The notes beneath the pieces were generated by a model. That model worked only from the letters and a program-made list of their open reading frames with translations. It was not told where the DNA came from and searched no databases. Positions 16,266 through 24,641 of a stretch of DNA of 64,000 nucleotides are shown piece after piece. How positions within the stretch are numbered: position 1 is the stretch's first letter; each line of letters starts with the position of its first letter. Origin of the DNA: Blastococcus_B deserti (lineage in GTDB: Bacteria > Actinomycetota > Actinomycetes > Mycobacteriales > Geodermatophilaceae); assembly GCF_042682525.1 (NCBI RefSeq), contig NZ_JBHUHP010000010.1, positions 124,001 through 188,000 of the forward strand, read 5' to 3'. The position numbers were made by a program, and so were the translations under genes.

Positions 16266-17603
16266 GTGAGTCTCCCCGAACCTGCTGAGCTGGTCCCCGG
16301 TCTCGACCGGTGGAAGGGCCTCCCCGCGGCCCAGCAGCCGAAGTGGCCCGACCGTGCTGCCCTCGACGCCGTTCTCGAGACCCTGTCCACGGTGCCGCCG
16401 ATCGTGGCGCCGGCCGAGGTCGACCACCTGCGGTCCCAGCTCGCCGACGTGGCGCAGGGCAAGGCGTTCCTGCTGCAGGGCGGCGACTGCGCGGAGACCT
16501 TCGACCTCAACACCGAGCCGCACCTGCAGAGCACCACCCGCACGCTGCTGCAGATGGCCGTCGTCCTCACCTACGGCGCGAGCGTGCCCGTGGTCAAGGT
16601 GGGCCGCGTGGCCGGGCAGTACGCCAAGCCGCGCTCGTCGGACACCGATGCGCTGGGCCTGCCCTCCTACCGGGGCGACATGGTCAACTCGCTGGAGCCG
16701 GTCCTCGAGAAGCGGATCCCGGACCCCCAGCGGCTGGTGCGCGCCTACGCCAATTCCGCCGCGGCGATGAACATGATCCGCGCCTACGCCCGGGGTGGCC
16801 TCGCCGACCTGCACGCCGTCCACGACTGGAACAAGGACTTCGTCGCCAACTCGCCCGCCGGCGTGCGCTACGAGGTGATCGCCCGCGAGATCGACCGGGC
16901 ACTGGCGTTCATGAAGGCCTGCGGTGTCGACTCCAGTGCGCTGCACCAGGTCGACCTCTACAACAGCCACGAGGCGCTGATCCTCGACTACGAGCGCGCC
17001 CTGCTGCGGGTGCACGACGGCCGGGCGTACGCCACCTCGGCGCACTTCGTGTGGGTGGGCGAGCGGACCCGCCAGATGGACGGCGCGCACATCGAGTTCG
17101 TCTCCAGGCTCGCCAACCCGATCGGCGTGAAGATCGGCCCGACGACGACGCCCGAGCAGGCTGCTGAGCTCGTCGAGCGGCTCGACCCGGACGGCGTCCC
17201 CGGCCGGCTCACCCTGATCAGCCGCATGGGCAACGGCAAGATCCGCGACGTGCTGCCCCCGATCGTCGAGAAGGTCACCGCCGGCGGCCACCAGGTCGTG
17301 TGGCAGTGCGACCCGATGCACGGCAACACCCACGAGTCCTCGACCGGTTACAAGACCCGCCACTTCGACCGGGTCGTCGACGAGGTCCTGGGCTTCTTCG
17401 ACGTCCACCGCGCGCTGGGCACCTGGCCGGGCGGCATCCACGTCGAGCTGACCGGTGAGGACGTCACCGAGTGCCTCGGCGGCGCGATGGAGATCAGCGA
17501 CGAGGACCTCAACAGCCGGTACGAGACCGCCTGCGACCCCCGCCTGAACACCGGGCAGTCGCTGGAACTGGCCTTCCTGGTGGCGGAGATGCTGCGTGGC
17601 TGA
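16266..17603 (+). CDS. Class II 3-deoxy-7-phosphoheptulonate (DAHP) synthase
   Basis: 445 residues, typical of plant-like class II enzymes. It makes DAHP from phosphoenolpyruvate and erythrose-4-phosphate, the first step to aromatic amino acids. Visible metal and substrate residues: Cys in LQGGDCAETF, HFVWVGERTR, WQCDPMHGNT, and Glu/Asp in HVELTGEDVTECLGG. The gene looks leaderless, with TACCCT at 16252-16257 and the GTG at 16266. The threonine aldolase gene overlaps its end by 8 bases. Mycobacterial Rv2178c (aroG) is the likely orthologue. Confidence 0.95.
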   Translation: MSLPEPAELVPGLDRWKGLPAAQQPKWPDRAALDAVLETLSTVPPIVAPAEVDHLRSQLADVAQGKAFLLQGGDCAETFDLNTEPHLQSTTRTLLQMAVVLTYGASVPVVKVGRVAGQYAKPRSSDTDALGLPSYRGDMVNSLEPVLEKRIPDPQRLVRAYANSAAAMNMIRAYARGGLADLHAVHDWNKDFVANSPAGVRYEVIAREIDRALAFMKACGVDSSALHQVDLYNSHEALILDYERALLRVHDGRAYATSAHFVWVGERTRQMDGAHIEFVSRLANPIGVKIGPTTTPEQAAELVERLDPDGVPGRLTLISRMGNGKIRDVLPPIVEKVTAGGHQVVWQCDPMHGNTHESSTGYKTRHFDRVVDEVLGFFDVHRALGTWPGGIHVELTGEDVTECLGGAMEISDEDLNSRYETACDPRLNTGQSLELAFLVAEMLRG

Positions 17604-18609
17604 AGGGCTCGTCGACCTGCGGTCGGACACCGTCACCCGGCCGACGCCGGGCATGCGCCGGGCCATGGCCGAGGCCGAGGTGGGGGACGACGTCTACGCC
17701 GAGGACCCGACCGTCCGCGCCCTCGAGGAGCGGACGGCGGAGTTGTTCGGCCACGAGGCCGCGCTGTTCGTGCCGAGCGGCACCATGGGCAACCAGATCG
17801 GCATGCGGCTGGTCTGCGAGCCCGGCCAGGAGGTGCTCTGCGACGCCGACGCGCACGTCGTCACCTACGAGATGGGCGCCGCCGCGGCGGTCTTCGGCAT
17901 CTCCACGCGCACGGTGGTCTCCGATCGAGGCCTGCTCGACGCCGACCAGCTGATCGCCCAGGTGCGACCGAAGGGCGACTGGCACCTGACGTCCACGGCG
18001 GCGGTCGCCGTGGAGAACACCCACAACCGCGGTTTCGGCCGCGTCCAGCCGCTCGGTGAGCTGCAGCGGCTGTGGGACTGGTCCCGCGGCGCTGGCGTCG
18101 CCGTCCACCTCGACGGCGCCCGGATCTGGAACGCGCACGTCGCCTCCGGCGTGCCGCTCGAGACCTACGGCAAGCTGGCCGACACGGTGTCGGTCTGCTT
18201 CTCCAAGGGGCTGGGGACGCCGGTCGGCTCGGTGCTCGTGGGCTCGGCGGAGCGGATCGCGACCGGCCGGCTGTGGCGCAAGCGGCTGGGCGGCGGCATG
18301 CGTCAGGTCGGCGTGCTGGCCGCGGCCTGCCTGTACGCGCTCGACCACAACCTGGCCCGCCTGGCCGAGGACCACGAGCACGCGCAGCTGCTGGCCAAGC
18401 GGCTCGGCGTCGACCCGTCGTCGGTCGAGACGAACATGGTGGTGCTCGACGGCGTCGAGGCGCCGCTGGTCGCCGAGGCGGCCAAGGCGAAGGGCGTGCT
18501 GGTCAGCCAGGTGAGCCCCTCGCGGATCCGCCTGGTCACCCACCTCGACGTCGACCGGGCCGGCATCGACCGCGCCGCCGACGTCCTCGCGGAGCTCCTC
18601 GACCGCTGA
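17596..18609 (+). CDS. Low-specificity L-threonine aldolase
   Basis: 337 residues, fold-type I PLP enzyme. It begins LVDLRSDTVTRPTPGM, the hallmark opening of the family; HLDGARIWNA contributes the Asp that contacts PLP and CFSKGLGTPVGS holds the PLP-binding Lys. It splits L-threonine or allo-threonine into glycine and acetaldehyde. The GTG start overlaps the DAHP synthase stop (GTGGCTGA), so it is coupled to that gene, although no pathway link is obvious. glyA, also glycine-forming, lies 3.3 kb downstream on the other strand. Confidence 0.92.
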   Translation: MAEGLVDLRSDTVTRPTPGMRRAMAEAEVGDDVYAEDPTVRALEERTAELFGHEAALFVPSGTMGNQIGMRLVCEPGQEVLCDADAHVVTYEMGAAAAVFGISTRTVVSDRGLLDADQLIAQVRPKGDWHLTSTAAVAVENTHNRGFGRVQPLGELQRLWDWSRGAGVAVHLDGARIWNAHVASGVPLETYGKLADTVSVCFSKGLGTPVGSVLVGSAERIATGRLWRKRLGGGMRQVGVLAAACLYALDHNLARLAEDHEHAQLLAKRLGVDPSSVETNMVVLDGVEAPLVAEAAKAKGVLVSQVSPSRIRLVTHLDVDRAGIDRAADVLAELLDR

Positions 18610-18693
18610 GGTGCCCGTGGCACGGCCGGCAGACCCTGCGCTTCAGCAGCTCCCGTCTGACGCGGTCACCTGAGGCGTGCCGCCGGGACATGC

Positions 18694-18774
18694 GCGCAGT
18701 TCACGAGGCGCGACTCCGGCTGCTGCGTGGCAACACTGGGCGCGGATGCGCAGACTGCGCGCCGCGAACTGCGC
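18694..18774. repeat. Inverted repeat in the gap between convergent genes
   Basis: GCGCAGTTC (18694-18702) and GAACTGCGC (18766-18774) are exact inverted copies 63 bases apart; a further GCGCAGACTGCGC lies between them. They sit in the 189-base gap between the threonine aldolase and endonuclease IV genes, which converge, so a termination or processing role is possible. Nothing else was seen in this gap. Confidence 0.45.
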
Positions 18775-18798
18775 ATCGGTGCACGCTCTCGCGCCGGT

Positions 18799-19704
18799 TC
18801 AGGCGGCGAAGGACTTCAGCGTGGCCTCGTCGCGCAGGGAGCAGAGCAGCGCGATGTCCGCGGCGTGGCCGGCGGTGGGCACGCCGTCGCGTTCGCTGGG
18901 CGTCTCGACGACCACGGGGACGGCGGCCATCGAGGGGTGGGCGAGCAGCTCCGCGAAGGGGGCCACCCCGATCGACCCCTCCCCGATGGTGGTGTGCCGG
19001 TCCCGTCTGGAGCCGCACCCGTCGAGCGAGTCGTTGGCGTGCACGAGCCCCAGGCGGCCGGGACCGACGGTCGCCTCGAGCGCGTCGAGGGTCGCCGTCA
19101 TCCCGCCCGGCGCGGTCAGGTCGTGGCCGGCCGCCCAGGCATGGCAGGTGTCGAAGCAGACCCCCACCAGCGGGTGGTCGTCCAGCGCGGCCAGGTAGGG
19201 GCCCAGGTCCTCCACCGTGGCGGCCAGCGACCTGCCCCCTCCGGCGGTCGGCTCGACGAGCAGCCGTGGCCCGTCGGCCGGGGCGGCGTCGAGGACCGGC
19301 AGCAGCCGCTCGCGCAGCTGGCGCAGCGCCGCCTCGTAGCGGTCCTCGCCCACCGCGGACCCGGCGTGGACGACGACGCCCCGGCACCCCAGCTCCGCCC
19401 CGCGGGCGAGGTTGTGCGCGATCGAGGAGATCGACTGCTCGACGGTCGCCTCGGTGGGGGAGCCGACGTTCACGAGGAAGGGCGTGTGGATGAAGGACGG
19501 CACACCGCGCTCGGCGCAGCCCTCGACGAAGAGCGCGTCCTGCCGCGGGTCGCCCGCCGTCAGGCGCCAGCCGCGGGGGTTGCCCACGAACACCTGCACG
19601 GCGCGGGCGCCGACGGCGTCGGTGTAGGCCAGCCCGCCCTTGGCGAGGCCGCCCTTGATCTGGATGTGCGCTCCGATCGGATGCGCGGGAGGAGCCTGCC
19701 GCAC
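18799..19704 (-). CDS. nfo: Deoxyribonuclease IV / endonuclease IV (AP endonuclease)
   Basis: 301 residues. It is an AP endonuclease family 2 TIM barrel with metal ligands in IGAHIQIKGG, VVVHAGSAVG, LLVEPTAGGG, GVCFDTCHAWAAG and HANDSLDGCGSRRDRH. It nicks DNA at abasic sites during base excision repair. Start GTG at 19702-19704 lies two bases after the kinase stop, so the two genes form an operon. An alternative would be a xylose-isomerase-like sugar enzyme, but the HANDS...RRDRH motifs favour the nuclease. Confidence 0.88.
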   Translation of the reverse strand: MRQAPPAHPIGAHIQIKGGLAKGGLAYTDAVGARAVQVFVGNPRGWRLTAGDPRQDALFVEGCAERGVPSFIHTPFLVNVGSPTEATVEQSISSIAHNLARGAELGCRGVVVHAGSAVGEDRYEAALRQLRERLLPVLDAAPADGPRLLVEPTAGGGRSLAATVEDLGPYLAALDDHPLVGVCFDTCHAWAAGHDLTAPGGMTATLDALEATVGPGRLGLVHANDSLDGCGSRRDRHTTIGEGSIGVAPFAELLAHPSMAAVPVVVETPSERDGVPTAGHAADIALLCSLRDEATLKSFAA

Positions 19705-19706
19705 GG

Positions 19707-21683
19707 CTAGAAGGCCACCAGGATCTTGACGCTGGTGCCCTGCTCGACGCTCTCCCCGGCCGCCGGCTGCTGCTGGCGCACCTTGTTGCCGAAGAACTTC
19801 GTCGCGTCGACGGTCAGACCGGCCGCCTGCAGCGCGGCGGTGGCCTCGTCCTCCTTCATCCCGGTCACGTCCGGCACGATCACCAGCGGCACGCCGGCGG
19901 AGACGGTGACGGTCACCTCGCTGCCGAAGGGAGCCGGGCCGTCGTCCGGGCCGGGGCTCACGGCCATGACCTCGCCCTTGTCCACCGCGGCGCTCCGCCC
20001 GTCCTCGCCGCGCTTCACGGTGAAGCCCAGCGCCTCCAGGTTGACCTTCGCCTGCTCCGGGCTCTGCCCGGTGACGTCCGGGACGTCGACCGGCGCGTGG
20101 CCGCGGCTGACGACCACCGTGACGACCTGGTCGCGCTTGAGCTCCGTGCCCGCCGGCGGGTCGAAGCGGACCACGAGGCCCTTGGCGACGTCGTCGTCGT
20201 ACTCCTCGGCGGTGGCCACCTGCAGGGCCGAGCGCTGCTCCTGCAGGAAGGTGACGACGTCGTCCACCGGCTGGTGCACCAGGTCGGCCGGCACCGTGAA
20301 GCGCTCGGGGCCCTGCGAGACCACCAGGCGGATGTCGGTCCCTCGGATCGCCTCCCCGCCGCCCGCGGGCTCGGTGGACATGACCGCGCCGGCCGGGAAC
20401 TCCTCGCTCCAGACCTTCTCGCAGCAGTCGGGGTCGAGCCCCGCCTCCTGGAGCAGGTCGATGGCGGCGGCCTGGTCCTGGCCGACCAGCTCGGGGACCT
20501 GCGTCCACCGCCCGCTGCCCAGCCACCAGCCGATCGCGCCGATGGTGACGACGAGGAGCAGGACGACGGCGATCGCGAAGCGGGCCCGGCGGCGGCGGAT
20601 GTGCTGCGGCACCCCGGGGCGCGGCCGGTCGAGGGCGGGCTTGCGGCCGTTGACGTTCATCGTCGGGCCGGGGCCCATGCCCGGGAGCATGCTCGTGCGC
20701 CCGACCCGCTGCGCGCCCATGACGGCGGTGCCCGGGTCGCTGGGGTGCCGCGGCCGGGTGGGCCGGTTGGTCGGGCGCAGCGTCTGCGGGCCGGCGCTGC
20801 TGCGGCCGGTGGGCACCGGGACCGGCTCGATGCCGAGGTCCCTGCGCACGTGCCCCAGCTCGGCGAGGAAGGCGCCTGCGTCCAGCGGCCGGCCCGAGGG
20901 GTCACGCCGCGTGGTGCGGGCGACCAGCTCGTCGACCTGCCACGGCAGCCCGGGCACCTCGTCCGACGGGGCGGGGACGTCGTGGTGCACGTGCTGGTAG
21001 GCCACCGCCAGCGGGGTGTCCCCGCCGTAGGGCGGGTGCCCGGTCAGCATCTCGTACAGCACGATGCCGGCGGCGTAGATGTCGCTGCGGGCGTCGGCCC
21101 GGCCACGCTCGAGCTGCTCCGGCGAGAGGTAGGCCACGGTGCCGATGAGGACGCCGCCGGTCTGGCTGGTCTGGCCCGTGCCGACGACGGCCCGGGCGAG
21201 CCCGAAGTCGGCCACCTTGACCACGCCGTCGATGCCGATGAGCACGTTCTCGGGCTTGATGTCGCGGTGCACGATGCCGGCCCGGTGCGCGGCGGTGAGG
21301 CCGGCCAGGGTGGGCTCGAGGACGGCGAAGGCCTCGGCGACGGTCAGCCGGCCCCGGGCCGTCAGGAGGTCGCGCAGCGTGCGGCCCCGGACCAGCTCCA
21401 TGACCAGGAACACCAGGCCCTGGTCGCTGCCCTGGTCGCTGACACCCACCACGTTGGGGTGGCTGAGCATGGCGGCGGCCCGCGCCTCGCGGGTGAACCG
21501 GTCGACGAACGTGGGGTCGTGGGCGAGGTGCTCGGCCATCACCTTCACTGCGACCGTCTTGTTCAGGCGCAGGTCGGTGGCCGCGTAGACGGTGGACATG
21601 CCGCCCCGGGCGAGCCGCTCCTCGAGGCGGTAGCGCCCTTCGAGGACCACACCCACGACGGGGTCGGTCACGGCGGTGTCCAC
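19707..21683 (-). CDS. Ser/Thr protein kinase with four PASTA domains (PknL/PknB type)
   Basis: 658 residues. The kinase domain is about residues 15-280: glycine loop LARGGMSTVYAA, catalytic Lys in VAVKVM, HRDIKPENVLI near residue 140, DFG in VADFGLARA, and a Thr/Gly-rich activation loop. A Pro/Arg-rich linker leads to one membrane helix at about 369-389 (FAIAVVLLLVVTIGAIGWW). Outside are four PASTA repeats starting at VPELVGQ, VPADLVHQ, VPDVTGQ and VPDVTGM, which bind peptidoglycan or lipid II pieces. Its position matches mycobacterial PknL, and the Rv2175c-type protein lies 3 kb away. A TACACT box with the GTG start 8 bases on suggests a leaderless transcript. nfo follows after two bases. 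Confidence 0.93.
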   Translation of the reverse strand: MDTAVTDPVVGVVLEGRYRLEERLARGGMSTVYAATDLRLNKTVAVKVMAEHLAHDPTFVDRFTREARAAAMLSHPNVVGVSDQGSDQGLVFLVMELVRGRTLRDLLTARGRLTVAEAFAVLEPTLAGLTAAHRAGIVHRDIKPENVLIGIDGVVKVADFGLARAVVGTGQTSQTGGVLIGTVAYLSPEQLERGRADARSDIYAAGIVLYEMLTGHPPYGGDTPLAVAYQHVHHDVPAPSDEVPGLPWQVDELVARTTRRDPSGRPLDAGAFLAELGHVRRDLGIEPVPVPTGRSSAGPQTLRPTNRPTRPRHPSDPGTAVMGAQRVGRTSMLPGMGPGPTMNVNGRKPALDRPRPGVPQHIRRRRARFAIAVVLLLVVTIGAIGWWLGSGRWTQVPELVGQDQAAAIDLLQEAGLDPDCCEKVWSEEFPAGAVMSTEPAGGGEAIRGTDIRLVVSQGPERFTVPADLVHQPVDDVVTFLQEQRSALQVATAEEYDDDVAKGLVVRFDPPAGTELKRDQVVTVVVSRGHAPVDVPDVTGQSPEQAKVNLEALGFTVKRGEDGRSAAVDKGEVMAVSPGPDDGPAPFGSEVTVTVSAGVPLVIVPDVTGMKEDEATAALQAAGLTVDATKFFGNKVRQQQPAAGESVEQGTSVKILVAF

Positions 21684-21858
21684 TCTGGCGAGTGTAGGTA
21701 GGACTGCCGGCCCGGTCTCCCAACGACGCGGTACGGGAGGCCGCCGGGGCCCCTGTTGCAAATGGTCAGGTGCGGCTGGTCACGGCCTGCTCACCCTCCG
21801 CCGCCCGTGCCCCTCCGCAGAGCCTCCGCGGCCCCGCCCCGGTGGCCCCGTCCGGAGG

Positions 21859-21884
21859 CTCACCCCGAGCGCGCGAGGGGTGAG
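21859..21884 (-). terminator. Hairpin downstream of glyA
   Basis: An eight-bp perfect stem, CTCACCCC (21859-21866) with GGGGTGAG (21877-21884), around a 10-base loop. It lies 19-44 bases past the glyA stop. The rest of the 219-base gap to the kinase start is GC-rich and holds the kinase promoter at its left end; nothing else was recognised. Confidence 0.65.
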
Positions 21885-21902
21885 AGGGACGGGTCCTCTT
21901 TC

Positions 21903-23387
21903 TCAGCCCAGGTCGAGACCGGGGTAGAGCGGGTGCCGGGCCAGGAGCTCCGCCGCGGCGGCCCGCGTGCGGCCGGCCAGTCCGTCGGCCAGCGTGTACT
22001 TCGCGCGGGACGGCTCTCCCGAGGACGTCGTCGTCGGCGTCGTCCCGGCGAGGACGCCGGCGATGAGCTCGGCCACGCGGTCGAACTCGGCGGCGCCGCA
22101 GCCGCGGGTGGTGAGCGCGGGCGTGCCGATCCGGACGCCGGAGGTGTACCAGGCGCCGTTCGGGTCGGCCGGGACGGCGTTGCGGTTGGTGACGATGCCG
22201 GCGTCCAGCAGCGCCGACTCCGCCTGCCGGCCGGTGAGGCCGAAGCTGCTCACGTCGAGGAGCACCAGGTGGTTGTCGGTGCCGTCGGTGACCAGCCGGA
22301 CCCCGCGCCGGCGCAGCCCGTCGGCGAGGGCGACGGCGTTGTCCACCACGGCCTGGGCGTACGCGGCGAACCCCGGCTGCCGGGCCTCGGCGAACGCGAC
22401 CGCCTTGGCCGCCATCACGTGGGGCAGCGGCCCGCCGAGCACCATCGGGCAACCGCGGTCGACCGCGTCGGCGAACTCGGGCTGGGCGAGCACGAAACCG
22501 CCCCGGGGGCCGCGCAGCGACTTGTGGCTGGTGCTGGTGACGACGTGGGCGTGCGGCACCGGGTCGAAGTCGCCGGTGAGCACCTTGCCGGCCACCAGCC
22601 CGGCGAAGTGCGCCATGTCGACCACCAGGGTGGCGCCCACCTCGTCGGCGATCTCTCGCATGGCGGCGAAGTCGACGCGGCGCGGATAGGCGGAATAGCC
22701 GGCCATCAGGATCAGCGGCCGGAACTCGCGGGCGCGGGCGCGCACGGCGGCGTAGTCGAGCAGGCCGGTACCCGGGTCGGTGCCGTAGGAGGACTGCTCG
22801 AACATCTTGCCGCTGATGTTGGGCCGGAAGCCGTGCGTGAGGTGGCCGCCGGCGTCCAGCGACATGCCGAGCATCCGCTGGTCGCCGAGGGCGCGGCGCA
22901 GGGTGGCCCAGTCGGCGTCCGTGAGCTCGTTGACGTGCCGCACCCCGGCCCGCTCGAGCGCCGGCAGCTCGACGCGCTGGGCGAGCACCGCCCAGAAGGC
23001 GACCAGGTTGGCATCGATGCCCGAGTGCGGCTGCACGTAGGCGTACGGGGCGCCGAACAGCTCGCGGGCGTGCTCGGCGGCGAGCCCCTCCACCGTGTCG
23101 ACGTTCTGGCAGCCGGCGTAGAAGCGGTGCCCGACGGTGCCCTCGGCGTACTTGTCGCTGAACCAGTTGCCCATGGTGAGCAGCACGGCGGGGCTGGCGT
23201 AGTTCTCACTGGCGATGAGCTTGAGGGAGGCGCGCTGGTCGGCCAGCTCGGCACCGATCGCGTCCGCGACCCGGGGCTCGACGGCGCCGATCACCTGGAG
23301 GGCGTTGCGGTAGGCGGCCGAGGCCGCGGTGCCGTCGAAGCCGGCGCGGGCGGTCGCGGAGACGGGGGCGGTGGACGAGGCGGTCAT
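21903..23387 (-). CDS. glyA: Serine hydroxymethyltransferase
   Basis: 494 residues, a long-form SHMT with an insert (roughly residues 130-180, NELTDADWATLRRALGDQ) relative to the ~420-residue E. coli enzyme. Conserved parts are IASENYASPAVL, YAGCQNVDTVE, VQPHSGIDAN, VDMAHFAGLVAG and the PLP lysine in TSTSHKSLRGPRGG. It interconverts serine and glycine while charging tetrahydrofolate with one carbon. The leader is a ZTP riboswitch, so expression should rise when 10-formyl-tetrahydrofolate is short. ATG at 23385-23387 follows a GCAGGAG ribosome site. Confidence 0.95.
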   Translation of the reverse strand: MTASSTAPVSATARAGFDGTAASAAYRNALQVIGAVEPRVADAIGAELADQRASLKLIASENYASPAVLLTMGNWFSDKYAEGTVGHRFYAGCQNVDTVEGLAAEHARELFGAPYAYVQPHSGIDANLVAFWAVLAQRVELPALERAGVRHVNELTDADWATLRRALGDQRMLGMSLDAGGHLTHGFRPNISGKMFEQSSYGTDPGTGLLDYAAVRARAREFRPLILMAGYSAYPRRVDFAAMREIADEVGATLVVDMAHFAGLVAGKVLTGDFDPVPHAHVVTSTSHKSLRGPRGGFVLAQPEFADAVDRGCPMVLGGPLPHVMAAKAVAFAEARQPGFAAYAQAVVDNAVALADGLRRRGVRLVTDGTDNHLVLLDVSSFGLTGRQAESALLDAGIVTNRNAVPADPNGAWYTSGVRIGTPALTTRGCGAAEFDRVAELIAGVLAGTTPTTTSSGEPSRAKYTLADGLAGRTRAAAAELLARHPLYPGLDLG

Positions 23388-23412
23388 GAGGGGCTCCTGC
23401 GCGTGACGTCGG

Positions 23413-23495
23413 TGTGCCCAGGCGCACGGCGGGATGGTGCGGACCGCTCCCCGGTGGTGGTCCACCTCGATGCGCCAGTCACGGCCCGCGGGCAG
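23413..23495 (-). promoter_or_regulatory. ZTP (pfl) riboswitch in the glyA leader
   Basis: Read on the minus strand, the aptamer parts appear in order: GGGCCGTGACTGGCG, a stem GGTGG-ACCA-CCACC, GGGGAGCGGTCC, a short linker, then CCGCCGTGCGCCTGGGCA. GGGCCG pairs with CGGTCC with one G-U. The invariant GACTGGCG, GGGGAGC and TGGGCA blocks are all present. ZTP and ZMP build up when 10-formyl-tetrahydrofolate is limiting, and the riboswitch raises folate and purine genes. It ends about 25 bases before the ATG with no obvious terminator stem between, so translational control at the ribosome site is likely. Confidence 0.92.
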
Positions 23496-23496
23496 G

Positions 23497-24624
23497 TTAT
23501 CGCGCCGGGGTGACGGTGTCGCGGGGCACCGATCGGACGTCGTCGAGGCCGCAGAGCACCATGGTGCGCTCCAGCTCCTCGGTCAGGGCGGCCAGCACCC
23601 GGGTGACGCCGTCTGCGCCCCCGGTGGCCAGCCCCCAGATCGTGGGTCGGCCGACGAAGACCGCCGACGCCCCGAGCGCCAGGGCGACGAGCACGTCCGA
23701 GCCGGACCGGATCCCGCCGTCCGCGTAGACCTCGACGTCCCCGCCGACCGCCTCCACCACCTCGGGGAGGGCGTGCGCGCTGGCGATCGCTGGGTCGACC
23801 TGGCGCCCGCCGTGCGTGGAGACCCAGACGGCCGCGGCGCCGGCCTGCACGCACCGGACGGCGTCGTCGCCACGCAGCACGCCCTTCACCACGACCGGCA
23901 GTCCCGAGACCTGCCCGAAGCGGGCGATGTCCGCGAACGTCCAGGCCGGCATGGGCTGGGCTGCCCGGTCGTCGGGCGGGTGGTTCGCCAGCCGGACGTC
24001 GGCCGGCAGCGCGAAGTCGTGCCGCAGGTCCCGGCGTCGGCGGCCGAAGAGCGGCAGGTCGACGGTGAGCACGAGGGCCCGGTAGCCGGCATCCCCGGCG
24101 CGCCGCGCCAGGTCGTCGGTGTGGCCGCCGGAGTGCAGGCGGTAGAGCTGGAACCAGGCGGGCGAGCCGGTCGTCTCCGCGGCCACCTCCTCCACGGTGT
24201 GCGTCGCGCTGGTCGACACGGTCATGAGCGCGCCGGCCGCTCCCGCGCCGCGAGCGGTCGCGCGCTCACCGTCGGGATGCGCCATGCCCTGGTAGGCCCA
24301 CGGGGCGACGGCGATCGGCGTGCGGACGCCGCTGCCGAGCAACTCGGTTCCCAGCCGAACGGCGGTGACCCCGCGCAGGACCCGCGGCCGCAGCCGCCAC
24401 GACCGCCAGGCCCCCGTGGCTTCCCCGAGCGTGGTCTCGCTCTCCGCGCCGCCGGCGTAATAGTCGAAGACCGGGCCGGGCAGCCGGTCGCGCGCCCGTG
24501 CCTCCAGCAGGTCGAGGTCCAGGAACGGCGGCTCGCGGCCCGGGTCCTCGGGGGTCTCCGGCTCACCAGGGGCGCGCCGCCGCTGGCCCGGCACCGGGCT
24601 GTCCGCTGGTCCGACGCTCGCCAT
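23497..24624 (-). CDS. FMN-dependent alpha-hydroxy-acid oxidase (lactate 2-monooxygenase-like)
   Basis: 375 residues, TIM-barrel FMN enzyme. Conserved parts are FDYYAGGAESETT, PIAVAPWAYQGMAHPDGE, WFQLYRLHSG, VVKGVLRGDDA (FMN Lys) and YADGGIRSGSDVL. The catalytic His/Arg are in STHGGRQVD, with Thr where Asn is usual (SNHGGRQ). It would oxidise a 2-hydroxy acid such as lactate, the exact acid being unknown. Start ATG at 24622-24624 sits inside a 21-bp palindrome and has a TAGGCT box 8 bases upstream, suggesting a leaderless message. Confidence 0.88.
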   Translation of the reverse strand: MASVGPADSPVPGQRRRAPGEPETPEDPGREPPFLDLDLLEARARDRLPGPVFDYYAGGAESETTLGEATGAWRSWRLRPRVLRGVTAVRLGTELLGSGVRTPIAVAPWAYQGMAHPDGERATARGAGAAGALMTVSTSATHTVEEVAAETTGSPAWFQLYRLHSGGHTDDLARRAGDAGYRALVLTVDLPLFGRRRRDLRHDFALPADVRLANHPPDDRAAQPMPAWTFADIARFGQVSGLPVVVKGVLRGDDAVRCVQAGAAAVWVSTHGGRQVDPAIASAHALPEVVEAVGGDVEVYADGGIRSGSDVLVALALGASAVFVGRPTIWGLATGGADGVTRVLAALTEELERTMVLCGLDDVRSVPRDTVTPAR

Positions 24625-24641
24625 AGGCTGGGAGCCTATGG
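24621..24641. promoter_or_regulatory. 21-bp palindrome shared by two divergent leaderless starts
   Basis: CCATAGGCT-GGG-AGCCTATGG is a perfect inverted repeat. It contains the ATG of the oxidase gene (24622-24624, minus strand) and the ATG of the DNA-binding protein gene (24638-24640, plus strand). Each arm also supplies a TAGGCT -10 box for the opposite gene, 8 bases before that gene's ATG. The two promoters therefore overlap completely. Confidence 0.75.

Noticed and set aside
18694..18774. Inverted repeat as an insertion-sequence end
   Set aside because: Only 9-bp arms, no transposase and no target duplication.
23388..23500. Glycine riboswitch before glyA
   Set aside because: The conserved blocks are those of the ZTP aptamer; no tandem glycine aptamer core is present.
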